Of a DNA stretch of 64,000 nucleotides, positions 29,116 through 37,952 are shown in pieces. Source of the stretch: Paenibacillaceae bacterium (GTDB taxonomy: Bacteria; Bacillota; Bacilli; Paenibacillales; CANHGK01); NCBI GenBank assembly GCA_947460235.1, contig CANHGK010000007.1:1-64000 (forward strand), written 5' to 3'. Every line of letters begins with the position of its first letter. Position 1 is the first letter of the stretch. Both the position numbers and the translations under genes were made by a program. The notes under the pieces are model-generated. The model had not been told where the DNA came from, made no database searches, and worked only from the letters and a program-made list of their open reading frames with translations.

Positions 29116-30867
29116 ATGCAAGTTTCGTTTTTGAAAAGAGTACTACAATTATTTGTGCCATATCGCATTCGATTTCTATGGATTTTTACGTTTGCGTTGG
29201 TTTCTGCAAGCATTTCAGCGATGCCGCCACTTTTGATGAAGTGGATGGTGGATGATGCGTTTGCGTCGAAAAACATATCGATTTGGTTGTGGTCAGTAAT
29301 TGGTTTGGCAATTTTACCTTTGATTTCAGGATTATTAGGCATTTGGCAAAATCATTGGAACAATCAAGTTGCACTAGGGATCATGCAAAAATTACGCACG
29401 ATGATGTTTGATCGATTGCAAAAGCAGTCTATTTTGTTTTTTACAAATGCTCGTAGCGGTGAAGTTGCATCGCGGATGTCTACAGATGTCGAAGCGGTAC
29501 AAGATGTGTTGAACAAATTAGTGATGAACGGTTTGATGCAGTCACTGATTTTGATTAGTAGCGCAGTTGTACTACTTTGGATGGATGCGGGATTGGCGAT
29601 CATTGCACTGATTGGATTGCCACTACTCATTTGGCCGATGAAAAAAGTAGGGAATATGCGTAAAGGGATTAAATCACGTGCGCAAAAAGAGAAAGCTGAA
29701 TTGTCTGCGATGATGAACGAGTGGTTTGGGGTTTCTGGTGTGTTAACTACGCGTTCACTCGGACTTGAATCCATTCATAAGGCTAAATTTGAAACCTTAA
29801 ACGAGTCCATTCACACGAATGAATTAGCATTGCAATGGATTGGTCGCTGGTTTTTTATGACGATGATGACGATGGGTCCTTTAGGTGCAGCTTTGATTTA
29901 TGCCTATGGTGGATGGGGCGTCATGATGGATCGTTTGAGTGTCGGCGAGTTGATTGCGTTTGCCGCATATATGTCGAGGTTGTATGCACCGGTATCGCAG
30001 TTGATGAATTTACACGTCGAATGGACGACTGGAAAGGCAGTGTTTGAACGGCTATTCGCGTACATTGATTTGCCCGACGGATTAGCCGATTCAAACGGAG
30101 GAGATTTTAATTTCAAGAATCAATCTTCGAGAGATCTTATTGTTTCAGGAGTGAAGTTTCAATATCAACAAAACGCGTTACTCGAGGACATTCATCTGAG
30201 GATTCGAGCGGATGAACAAGTTGCCATTGTGGGAACAAGTGGTGCAGGGAAATCAACATTATTGACGATTTTGGCAAGATTAGTTGAACCGCTTGAGGGC
30301 AAGATTACACTTGGCGGATTTGACCTCAAAGCAATTCCAATTGATGAATTAAGAAAACAAATTATATTTGTTGCACAAGAAAGTTTTTTGTTTTATGGAA
30401 CTCTCTCGGAAAATTTACGACTTGCCGTTCCAACTGCTTCGGATGCGGAACTTGAAGAAGTGCTAGAACTGGTTGCGTTACTTGATTTAGTTCAGTCACT
30501 TCCGGAAAGACTGCATACGAAAGTCGGGGAACGCGGATACCGAATGAGCGGGGGCGAGCGGCAACGCGTCGCGCTTGCAAGAGCACTTTTAAGAAATCCT
30601 GCAGTGTTGCTGTTGGATGAGGCGACATCACATTTGGATTCAATCACCGAAGCACACATCATCGAAAGGATTAGTAAATGGAGACGTGGGAAGATGACGA
30701 TTTGGGTGGCACATCGACTGTCTACCATTCGTGCGGCCAATCAAATCCACGTGATGGAGTACGGTAGGATCGTTGAGTCGGGAACACATGAGCAATTGAT
30801 GGAAAAGGACGGTGCATATGCTGAACTCGTCAAAAAACAAGTGCTCAGCGATCAAGAGGAGAAGTGA
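29116..30867 (+). CDS. ABC transporter, fused permease/ATP-binding exporter
   Basis: Six TM helices; VAIVGTSGAGKSTLL Walker A, YRMSGGERQRVALARALLRNPAVLLLDEATSHLDS; start 29116 by RBS ggagga. Confidence 0.93.
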   Translation: MQVSFLKRVLQLFVPYRIRFLWIFTFALVSASISAMPPLLMKWMVDDAFASKNISIWLWSVIGLAILPLISGLLGIWQNHWNNQVALGIMQKLRTMMFDRLQKQSILFFTNARSGEVASRMSTDVEAVQDVLNKLVMNGLMQSLILISSAVVLLWMDAGLAIIALIGLPLLIWPMKKVGNMRKGIKSRAQKEKAELSAMMNEWFGVSGVLTTRSLGLESIHKAKFETLNESIHTNELALQWIGRWFFMTMMTMGPLGAALIYAYGGWGVMMDRLSVGELIAFAAYMSRLYAPVSQLMNLHVEWTTGKAVFERLFAYIDLPDGLADSNGGDFNFKNQSSRDLIVSGVKFQYQQNALLEDIHLRIRADEQVAIVGTSGAGKSTLLTILARLVEPLEGKITLGGFDLKAIPIDELRKQIIFVAQESFLFYGTLSENLRLAVPTASDAELEEVLELVALLDLVQSLPERLHTKVGERGYRMSGGERQRVALARALLRNPAVLLLDEATSHLDSITEAHIIERISKWRRGKMTIWVAHRLSTIRAANQIHVMEYGRIVESGTHEQLMEKDGAYAELVKKQVLSDQEEK

Positions 30868-30922
30868 ATTTGACTTTTAATCACCTGAGAAGTACAGTAA
30901 ATGAAAATCAAATCAATTTTTG

Positions 30923-31013
30923 TCACTAGGGGAGCTATAGAATAGCTGAGACTGGACGTCGTCGTCCTAAACCCTTCGAACCTGATCTGGGTGATTCCAG
31001 CGGAGGGAAGTGC
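30923..31013 (+). ncRNA. TPP riboswitch (THI element)
   Basis: ctaggggagc...gctgagactgg...aaacccttcgaacctgatctgggtgattccagcggagggaagtg matches the THI-box consensus. Confidence 0.97.
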
Positions 31014-31035
31014 TTACTCGTAATCAATTACGATC

Positions 31036-31064
31036 AGCCACCCTTCAACTTGGGTGGCTTTTTT
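31036..31064 (+). terminator. Riboswitch expression-platform terminator
   Basis: agccaccc-ttcaactt-gggtggct + T-run downstream of the THI aptamer. Confidence 0.88.
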
Positions 31065-31084
31065 AGTGTGTCGGAGGTGGGTAG

Positions 31085-31873
31085 ATGGCTTTAGTTTCAA
31101 TGAAAGATGTATCTTTTGCATTTTCTGATCAATTGCCAGTCATGGAAAAATTGTCGATAGACATTCAAGAAGGTGAAGTTGTCGCTTTAGTTGGTCCAAG
31201 TGGTAGCGGGAAAAGTACCTTGTTTCGAATACTGAGCGGATTGCTCGAATCGGATTCTGGTCATGTCTTTTGGAATGATCAGGTAAAAAATGCAGCGGAA
31301 CGTCTTGGGAATGTAAGTTATGTACCACAGCAACCACAATTGTTGCCATGGCGGAACACCGCAGAAAATGCTTCGATATCGCTTGAAATTGCAGGAATGA
31401 GCCGCAAAAAAGCAGTTCAAACCGTGTTGCCTCTTTTGCAACGATTTGGATTACACGATTTTGCGAATGCACTTCCGCCGCAATTATCTGGAGGAATGCG
31501 TCAGCGCGTATCTTTAATGCGTGCGATGTTACATCCGGCGCCGCTACTGTTGATGGATGAGCCATTTAGCGCGCTCGATTCGTTAACGAGAATGGACATG
31601 CATGATTGGCTACTCGAACTTTGGGAAACCGAGGCGCGTACCGTTTTATTAATTACACATGATATCGATGAGGCGATATTACTTGCGGATCGAATTTTGC
31701 TTGTTGCGGAAATTCCGATGAGGACATTGATTGAGATACCTGTTCCTTTTAAGCGTCCTAGGCGTTCTTCGATCGAATGGACCGAACCGTTCATGCAGCT
31801 TAAGAGAGACATCCTTGCACATCTTGGGCACCGCGTAGAACTTGCTCGAAGTACTGCGGAGGTGCAGCTATGA
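31085..31873 (+). CDS. ABC transporter ATP-binding protein, thiamine-pyrimidine/HMP type (ThiZ-like)
   Basis: VALVGPSGSGKSTLFRILSG, QLSGGMRQRVSLMRAMLHPAPLLLMDEPFSALDSLTR; TPP riboswitch upstream. Confidence 0.92.
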   Translation: MALVSMKDVSFAFSDQLPVMEKLSIDIQEGEVVALVGPSGSGKSTLFRILSGLLESDSGHVFWNDQVKNAAERLGNVSYVPQQPQLLPWRNTAENASISLEIAGMSRKKAVQTVLPLLQRFGLHDFANALPPQLSGGMRQRVSLMRAMLHPAPLLLMDEPFSALDSLTRMDMHDWLLELWETEARTVLLITHDIDEAILLADRILLVAEIPMRTLIEIPVPFKRPRRSSIEWTEPFMQLKRDILAHLGHRVELARSTAEVQL

Positions 31874-32640
31874 TGCTAATCTGGAGACGGTATGGATTAT
31901 CAATTTTGTTTTTTTTATTAATGATCATGGGTTGGCAAGTTTCGGTTACAACGCTTAAAGTTCCGTTTTACATTTTGCCTTCACCGCTACGGATCATGGA
32001 AGCACTAATCGAAAAGTGGTCGATATTTCCTCGTCATATCGGAATGACGTTACTTGAAACGTTGCTTGGTTTGGGTATTGCAATCGGACTAGGAATCCTA
32101 TTTGCTGTATGGATTCATTTTTCGTCATTCATATCCAAAGTGTTATTTCCGCTCTTGATTGCGAGTCAAGCAATTCCGCTAATTACGATTTCACCGGTTC
32201 TCAATGTGTGGTTTGGGTACTCGATTTGGAGTAAAGTGACCATAGTTGTCATTTGGACCTTTTTTCCGATTACGGTGACATTGGTGCAAGGACTTCGGTC
32301 GGTTGATCCTGCGCTATTGGATGTCCTGCGTACGATGCGGGCGACGAGATGGCAATTATTTCGAATGGTGGAATGGCCATCGTCTTTGCCAAGTTTATTT
32401 GCGGGTCTCAAAATGGCTGCACTCTTCAGTGTTGTTGGGGCGACAGTTGGCGAATGGCTCGGTTCGGAATATGGGCTCGGTGTTTTGACGCGCCGCGCGT
32501 CGAGTTCGATGCAAACTGATTTATTATTTGCAGGTTCATTTGTGTTGATGGCATTAGGCTTACTATTGTTTTTAGGTGTCAAATGGTGGGAACATCATGT
32601 TTTATTTTGGAAAAAATCAGATCAGAATCTAAAGGAGTAA
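31870..32640 (+). CDS. ABC transporter permease (ThiX-like)
   Basis: VPFYILPSPLRIMEALIEKW...; EWPSSLPSLFAGLKMAALFSVVGATVGEWLGSEYGLG (EAA loop); overlaps upstream ATPase gene. Confidence 0.92.
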   Translation: MMLIWRRYGLSILFFLLMIMGWQVSVTTLKVPFYILPSPLRIMEALIEKWSIFPRHIGMTLLETLLGLGIAIGLGILFAVWIHFSSFISKVLFPLLIASQAIPLITISPVLNVWFGYSIWSKVTIVVIWTFFPITVTLVQGLRSVDPALLDVLRTMRATRWQLFRMVEWPSSLPSLFAGLKMAALFSVVGATVGEWLGSEYGLGVLTRRASSSMQTDLLFAGSFVLMALGLLLFLGVKWWEHHVLFWKKSDQNLKE

Positions 32641-32641
32641 T

Positions 32642-33655
32642 ATGAATATGAGTGGATGGATGAAAAAACTGGCGGCAGGTGTCGTAGCAATCTTGATGCT
32701 TGGAGTAACGGCATGTTCACAAACACCTGCAACAACATTAACAAAAGAAGATAAACCGTTACAACCATTTACCGTGATGTTGGATTGGTACCCGAATTCG
32801 GTACACACATTTTTATATGTTGCTAAAGAAAAAGGATATTTTAAGGAAGCAGGACTTGATGTCACATTGCAACCACCTTCCGATGCAAATGACCCGGTTA
32901 AATTGGTTGCAGCGGGTCAAGCAGATGTCGCTCTAAGTTATATGCGCCAAGTTGTGATTTCACGTGCACAGCAAATTCCAGTTGTATCGCTTGCAGCGAT
33001 CGTTCGTCATCCGCTAAATCAGTTGATGGTTCGTGCAGATGTGGGTGTGAATTCGCCAAAAGATTTGGTTGGAAAAACGATCGGGTATGCGTCAAGCGAT
33101 TTAGATGTTTCACTTGTGAAAACCATGATTACAAGCGATGGTGGTGATCCTGAAGCTGTAAAGTTTGTCGATGTCGGATACGACCTTATTCCAGCGATGT
33201 TAACCAAGAAAGTGGATGGGATTATCGGCGGATATATCAATCATGAAAAATTATTAATTGAAAAATCAGGAATGGCGTTAAAAACATTTTCGCCGAGTGC
33301 ATATGCTGCGCCAAATCAATATGAATTAGTGCTAATTACTGGAGAGAAAACGGTCAAAGAAAAAGAATCACAAATCAGAGCCTTTTGGGCTGCTTGCCAA
33401 AAAGCGCAAGCAGAAGTTACCGCTGATCCAGACAAGGCACTACAAACATTGCTAACCGCACAAATGAAAGAATTCCCACTAGATGAGTCTGTCGAAAAAC
33501 AAGGATTACAAATGTTACTACCGATGATGAATGGAGAAAATGTAACTTTCGGCGCTCAAGAAGAGTCTGAATGGAAAACGTTAATTGACTGGATGGTTGC
33601 AAACAAACACATCGAAGCACCAATCAAAGCATCCGATATGTTTCGAAACTTGTGA
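32642..33655 (+). CDS. ABC transporter substrate-binding lipoprotein, NMT1/THI5-like (ThiY-like)
   Basis: Lipobox LGVTAC; LDWYPNSVHTFLYVAKEKGYFKEAGLDVTLQPPSDANDPVKLVAAGQADVALSY. Confidence 0.93.
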   Translation: MNMSGWMKKLAAGVVAILMLGVTACSQTPATTLTKEDKPLQPFTVMLDWYPNSVHTFLYVAKEKGYFKEAGLDVTLQPPSDANDPVKLVAAGQADVALSYMRQVVISRAQQIPVVSLAAIVRHPLNQLMVRADVGVNSPKDLVGKTIGYASSDLDVSLVKTMITSDGGDPEAVKFVDVGYDLIPAMLTKKVDGIIGGYINHEKLLIEKSGMALKTFSPSAYAAPNQYELVLITGEKTVKEKESQIRAFWAACQKAQAEVTADPDKALQTLLTAQMKEFPLDESVEKQGLQMLLPMMNGENVTFGAQEESEWKTLIDWMVANKHIEAPIKASDMFRNL

Positions 33656-33665
33656 GGCGATATGG

Positions 33666-33706
33666 AGCAGTTCGTCCCCGAATAGACGGGATGAACTGCT
33701 TTTTCA
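33666..33706 (+). terminator. Terminator after the ThiZXY-like operon
   Basis: gagcagttcgtccc...gggatgaactgctttttc. Confidence 0.8.
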
Positions 33707-33812
33707 TTCTAAAAAAGAGGGTTCCGTCGCTAAATCGTCACATCAAAATGCTTTTCAATCCTGTGCAAACGTTTTATAATTGGAATTATTCAAGAATTGT
33801 GGAGGTACGCAT

Positions 33813-35642
33813 ATGTGTGGCATTGTAGGATACATTGGATACCGTGATACGGTACCTGTTTTATTAAATGGATTACGTCGTTTAGAATATCGTGGATATG
33901 ATTCTGCGGGAATCGCCGTTTGGAATGAACAACAAATTGATGTTCGTAAAGCACAAGGTAGACTTGCGAATTTGGAGTCTTTGATTGAAGTTTCGCCTGT
34001 TGAAGCTACGATTGGGATTGGACATACGCGTTGGGCGACGCACGGAAAACCATCACACATAAACTCGCACCCACATACTGATGTCCATCGAACGTTCTCT
34101 ATCGTGCACAATGGTATTATCGAAAATTATTTACAATTAAAAGATGAATTAACTGCCAAAGGCTACGTGTTCGTCTCTGAAACGGATACGGAAGTCATTT
34201 CGCATTTGCTTGCAGACTGCTACACGGAGTCTGTATTTGATGCCGTTCAGAAGGCCACGAAAAGAATGCGCGGCGCTTTTGCACTTGCAGTACTAAGTAT
34301 TTATGAACCGGATCGTCTCTATGCGGTTCGTTACGCAAGCCCGCTGATCGTAGGCATAGGCGTAGGAGAACAATTTATTGCTTCAGATATTCCAGCCATT
34401 TTGGAATATACACGTGATGTAATCATTTTGAATGATGGCGAAGTTGCGATTTTGACGCGTGATGGAGTTGAGGTAAGAACATTCGAAGGACAAGCAGTGG
34501 ATTGTAATTTATTAAAAGTAGACTGGGATGTAAGTACTGCCGAAAAAGGCGGATATGAGCATTTTATGCTGAAAGAAATTCATGAACAACCTTCTGCACT
34601 TCGTAAAACATTAACTGGACGAATTGAAACAGATTACCACCGCATTAAACTAGACGATCTCGGAATGAAAGTGAACGATGTCAAAAATATCGAGCGTATC
34701 CATATTGTCGCTTGTGGCACCGCATTTCACGCTGGATTAATCGGTAAAACGGTATTAGAGCGGTTGCTACGCGTTCCGGTTCAAACGGAGATTGCTTCCG
34801 AATACCGTTATGCCAATCCGATCATCACTGCAAATACGTTAGTCATCGTGGTCAGTCAATCTGGCGAAACAGCAGATACCCTTGCTGCACTTCGTGAAGC
34901 GAAGAGACAAGGTGCAAACGTATTGGCAATTACGAACGTCGTCGGAAGTTCCGTTGCGCGCGAAGCAGATCATGTATTTTTAACATGGGCGGGTCCAGAA
35001 ATTGCAGTTGCATCGACCAAAGCATATACAACCCAATTACTCGGTTTTTACTTGATTTCATTGTATTTTGCACAACTACGCGGCGCATTGTCGAGCATTC
35101 AAATCGGTGATTACATTGCGGCGTTGCAACAAATCCCAGATCAAGTGGAACATATTTTGGAATCGTTTGAGTCTTTTATTTCGTATGCGAAACAATTGAA
35201 TGAGAAAAACAATTTGTTTTTTATCGGTCGAGGAACAGATTACGGAGTATGTTTGGAAGGTTCGCTAAAACTAAAAGAAATCTCATACATTCATTCCGAA
35301 GCATATGCTGCCGGTGAATTGAAGCATGGCACGCTGGCATTAATCGAAGAAGGTACGCCAGTTGTCGCACTTTTGACGCAAGATGACTTGTTCGAAAAAA
35401 CATTAAGCAACATCAAGGAAGTGAAGGCGCGTGGTGCGAATGTGCTAGCAATTGCCAATGCGGATCATGCCTCTTTACGCGATGCAAGTGATGCGCAATT
35501 TTTCATTCCTCAGACGAATGCATTGTTCCACGCGATCACAGCAGTCATTCCAATGCAATTAATTGCATATTATGCGGCTTGGTTAAAAGGTCATGATGTC
35601 GACAAGCCGCGAAATCTTGCCAAAAGTGTTACGGTAGAATAA
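33813..35642 (+). CDS. glmS: Glutamine-fructose-6-phosphate aminotransferase (isomerizing)
   Basis: MCGIVGYIGYRDTVPVLLNGLRRLEYRGYDSAGIAV; two SIS domains; C-terminal KPRNLAKSVTVE; RBS ggaggt. Confidence 0.98.
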   Translation: MCGIVGYIGYRDTVPVLLNGLRRLEYRGYDSAGIAVWNEQQIDVRKAQGRLANLESLIEVSPVEATIGIGHTRWATHGKPSHINSHPHTDVHRTFSIVHNGIIENYLQLKDELTAKGYVFVSETDTEVISHLLADCYTESVFDAVQKATKRMRGAFALAVLSIYEPDRLYAVRYASPLIVGIGVGEQFIASDIPAILEYTRDVIILNDGEVAILTRDGVEVRTFEGQAVDCNLLKVDWDVSTAEKGGYEHFMLKEIHEQPSALRKTLTGRIETDYHRIKLDDLGMKVNDVKNIERIHIVACGTAFHAGLIGKTVLERLLRVPVQTEIASEYRYANPIITANTLVIVVSQSGETADTLAALREAKRQGANVLAITNVVGSSVAREADHVFLTWAGPEIAVASTKAYTTQLLGFYLISLYFAQLRGALSSIQIGDYIAALQQIPDQVEHILESFESFISYAKQLNEKNNLFFIGRGTDYGVCLEGSLKLKEISYIHSEAYAAGELKHGTLALIEEGTPVVALLTQDDLFEKTLSNIKEVKARGANVLAIANADHASLRDASDAQFFIPQTNALFHAITAVIPMQLIAYYAAWLKGHDVDKPRNLAKSVTVE

Positions 35643-35676
35643 TGAAGAGAATCAACTAAAAAGTGGTATTGCCTAG

Positions 35677-35710
35677 CACGGTCCAACATCGTTTGGACTG
35701 TGTTTTTTTT
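35677..35710 (+). terminator. Terminator after glmS
   Basis: cacggtccaa-acatcg-ttggactgtg + T8. Confidence 0.85.
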
Positions 35711-35744
35711 GAAAAGATATGATACAATTAAAGTAAGCAAATGT

Positions 35745-35795
35745 GCTGTAGTTCCTTGAAAATCATTGATTTTTCTAGGTATTGCGGCTTTTTTT
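35745..35795 (+). promoter_or_regulatory. Long terminator-like hairpin in the fapA leader (candidate attenuator)
   Basis: gctgtagttcct-tgaaaatcattgatttttct-aggtattgcggc (mostly continuous pairing with G-U) followed by T7, downstream of extended -10 TGATACAAT (35720-35728). Confidence 0.5.
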
Positions 35796-35822
35796 GTACG
35801 TTACTCGTGAGGAGGGGAGATT

Positions 35823-37802
35823 ATGGAAATCATCAGGGAAGGTAACTCCATCGATGAAGCGATTCAATCCGTGCTACTCGAAAAAGGTTGGTCAAAAGAA
35901 CAAGTACAAGTCGAAACGTTACAAGAATCAAAAGCGAGTTTTTTTAAACGCCAAAAAGCCATTGTAAAAGTCATTCATCTTGATTTACTACTTGAAAAAT
36001 TGACTGAATATTCTGAATCAGAGACAAAGAAAATCGTGGTTTTTGATGGCAAGCGAATGCTGGTCATGCCACCAAACCGTTATGATTTATATCAATTTAA
36101 TCCCCCAAAACGATTCAAAGTGATGATCGAAGATCACGAAGTAACAGCGCAACAATCATTTTTGCCAGAGGAGAAAATTGAAGTACAAGTACCATCGTTT
36201 GAAGACCAACTAGAGTTCATCATCTCAGAAAATAAAATGGAGTGTACTTTGCGCTTCAAAAATGAAAGCGGTTTCTCAATCATTCCAATCGTGAAAACAA
36301 CGGAGAAACAATTTAATTTGTATTTTGACGAATTGCGAATTTCGCATGCTGAATGGACGGTACAGCGTGTTGTTGAGAAAATGAAAGAATTAAACATCGT
36401 GTATGGTGTTGATGAACAAGCAATCAATTTGTGGTTGGATCAACCTGAAAAATGGTCAGAAGGAATCATTGCAGCACGCGGCAAAAATCGAGTGGACGGA
36501 ATCCCAACACATTATGAACTCCTTTTCAAAAAAAGAAATCCTATCGCCAAAGCGAAAGCGGATTCCAAAGAATCAATCGATTATTATGGATTTTCGCCAA
36601 TTCAAACTGCAAAAGTCGGAGACGAATTAATCCTTGTGACGCCACCAACGTCCGGTGAAAATGGGTACAACGTACTAGGTGTAGTTGATGAAGCGATTCC
36701 AGGCGCAAATAACCCTTTAATCCTAGGGGATAACGTGCATATGGCGCCAGATGGCGTAACGGTCATAGCCGATCTTGAAGGACTTGTGGATCATGTCGAT
36801 AATAAAATTGCGATGTCACCACTATTCACAGTGAACGGAGATGTTGGTCTCAATACTGGAAGTATACGGTTTGCCGGGAGTATCGTCGTGAATGGTAGTG
36901 TTCTAGATGGCATGATTGTCGAAGCGACTGATAATGTGCACATTACTGGATCGGTTAGTGAATCAACGATTCGAGCCGGGAAAAATGTTGAGATACAAGG
37001 AAATGTCTTGATGAGTCGTATATACACTGGAACGCAAAATGTCAACGGGATGAAACAATTACTCTGGATACGGCATATGAACGAACATTTGCAAACTGCG
37101 CTTATTGAAAGAGGACATGTTAAAGATAGTAATGTTAAACATCAAACACATGGACCACATGGTAGTCACTCTGCAATTGAACAGAAACATTTATTCGTCC
37201 TAAAATGGTTTCAAGAAGGACAAACCATTGTAAAATGGGACAGCAAAGAAGATCATGTTGTTCGGCTCAAAGATTGGATGGACCGTGCAAAAATGGCGTT
37301 TCTTGGTCGGGCGGAAAGCGCGCATGCGATGGAGAAAATGGAAGAGTGGTTGTTCGACGAGGGGGCAGCATTGGAGTTGATTTGGTTGCAACATTTGGAC
37401 GAACCACATGATGCCAAAGTGTTTAATTCGCATATGTCGACGATTTTATCTACTGGAACCGTTCAAGTGATCGGAAAAAGCAGCTATATTTCCACGCTTG
37501 TTGCCGGTGATCGTGTTATTGTTTTTGAAGGTGAAGGTTTTGTGCGAGGTGGAATGGTACTTGCGGGGAATGCGATTTTAGTCAAAAACTTAGGTAGCCC
37601 TTCTGGTGCGCATACGCGTTGTAAAGTGCTTCATGATGACGGTACGATCGGCATGGATACTGGATATCCAGGGGTGTTTGCATGGGTAGGACACCATCGC
37701 ACCATATTGAATTCAGTGATGAAACGCTGTTTAATATCTTTTGATCATGAGAAAAACACCATTGCTTTTGGTGTATTAAAAGATAAGCCGAAAGGAAAAT
37801 GA
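35823..37802 (+). CDS. FapA (DUF342) family protein with N-terminal Jag-N-like region
   Basis: MEIIREGNSIDEAIQSVLLEKGWSKEQVQVE (Jag-N-like) then beta-helix DUF342 core: GFSPIQTAKVGDELILVTPPTSGENGYNVLG, NTGSIRFAGSIVVNGSVLDGMIVEATDNVHITGSVSESTIRAGKNVEIQGNV. Confidence 0.88.
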   Translation: MEIIREGNSIDEAIQSVLLEKGWSKEQVQVETLQESKASFFKRQKAIVKVIHLDLLLEKLTEYSESETKKIVVFDGKRMLVMPPNRYDLYQFNPPKRFKVMIEDHEVTAQQSFLPEEKIEVQVPSFEDQLEFIISENKMECTLRFKNESGFSIIPIVKTTEKQFNLYFDELRISHAEWTVQRVVEKMKELNIVYGVDEQAINLWLDQPEKWSEGIIAARGKNRVDGIPTHYELLFKKRNPIAKAKADSKESIDYYGFSPIQTAKVGDELILVTPPTSGENGYNVLGVVDEAIPGANNPLILGDNVHMAPDGVTVIADLEGLVDHVDNKIAMSPLFTVNGDVGLNTGSIRFAGSIVVNGSVLDGMIVEATDNVHITGSVSESTIRAGKNVEIQGNVLMSRIYTGTQNVNGMKQLLWIRHMNEHLQTALIERGHVKDSNVKHQTHGPHGSHSAIEQKHLFVLKWFQEGQTIVKWDSKEDHVVRLKDWMDRAKMAFLGRAESAHAMEKMEEWLFDEGAALELIWLQHLDEPHDAKVFNSHMSTILSTGTVQVIGKSSYISTLVAGDRVIVFEGEGFVRGGMVLAGNAILVKNLGSPSGAHTRCKVLHDDGTIGMDTGYPGVFAWVGHHRTILNSVMKRCLISFDHEKNTIAFGVLKDKPKGK

Positions 37803-37823
37803 TGTTAAATCTAGCTGATTTGA

Positions 37824-37864
37824 AAAAAGAACTGAGACATGATAACTGTCTCAGTTCTTTTTTA
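37824..37864 (+). terminator. Terminator after fapA
   Basis: aagaactgagaca-tgataac-tgtctcagttctt + T-run. Confidence 0.9.
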
Positions 37865-37952
37865 TATATTTATAGATATTGGAAGGTAAAATTGTCAGAA
37901 AAATCGAATTGTATCTAGGTTCATAATTTACTCGTATTGGGGGAACAAGGTA

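Noticed and set aside
33656-33812. glmS ribozyme upstream of glmS
   Set aside because: Too little space and no recognisable ribozyme core; reported as an absence instead.
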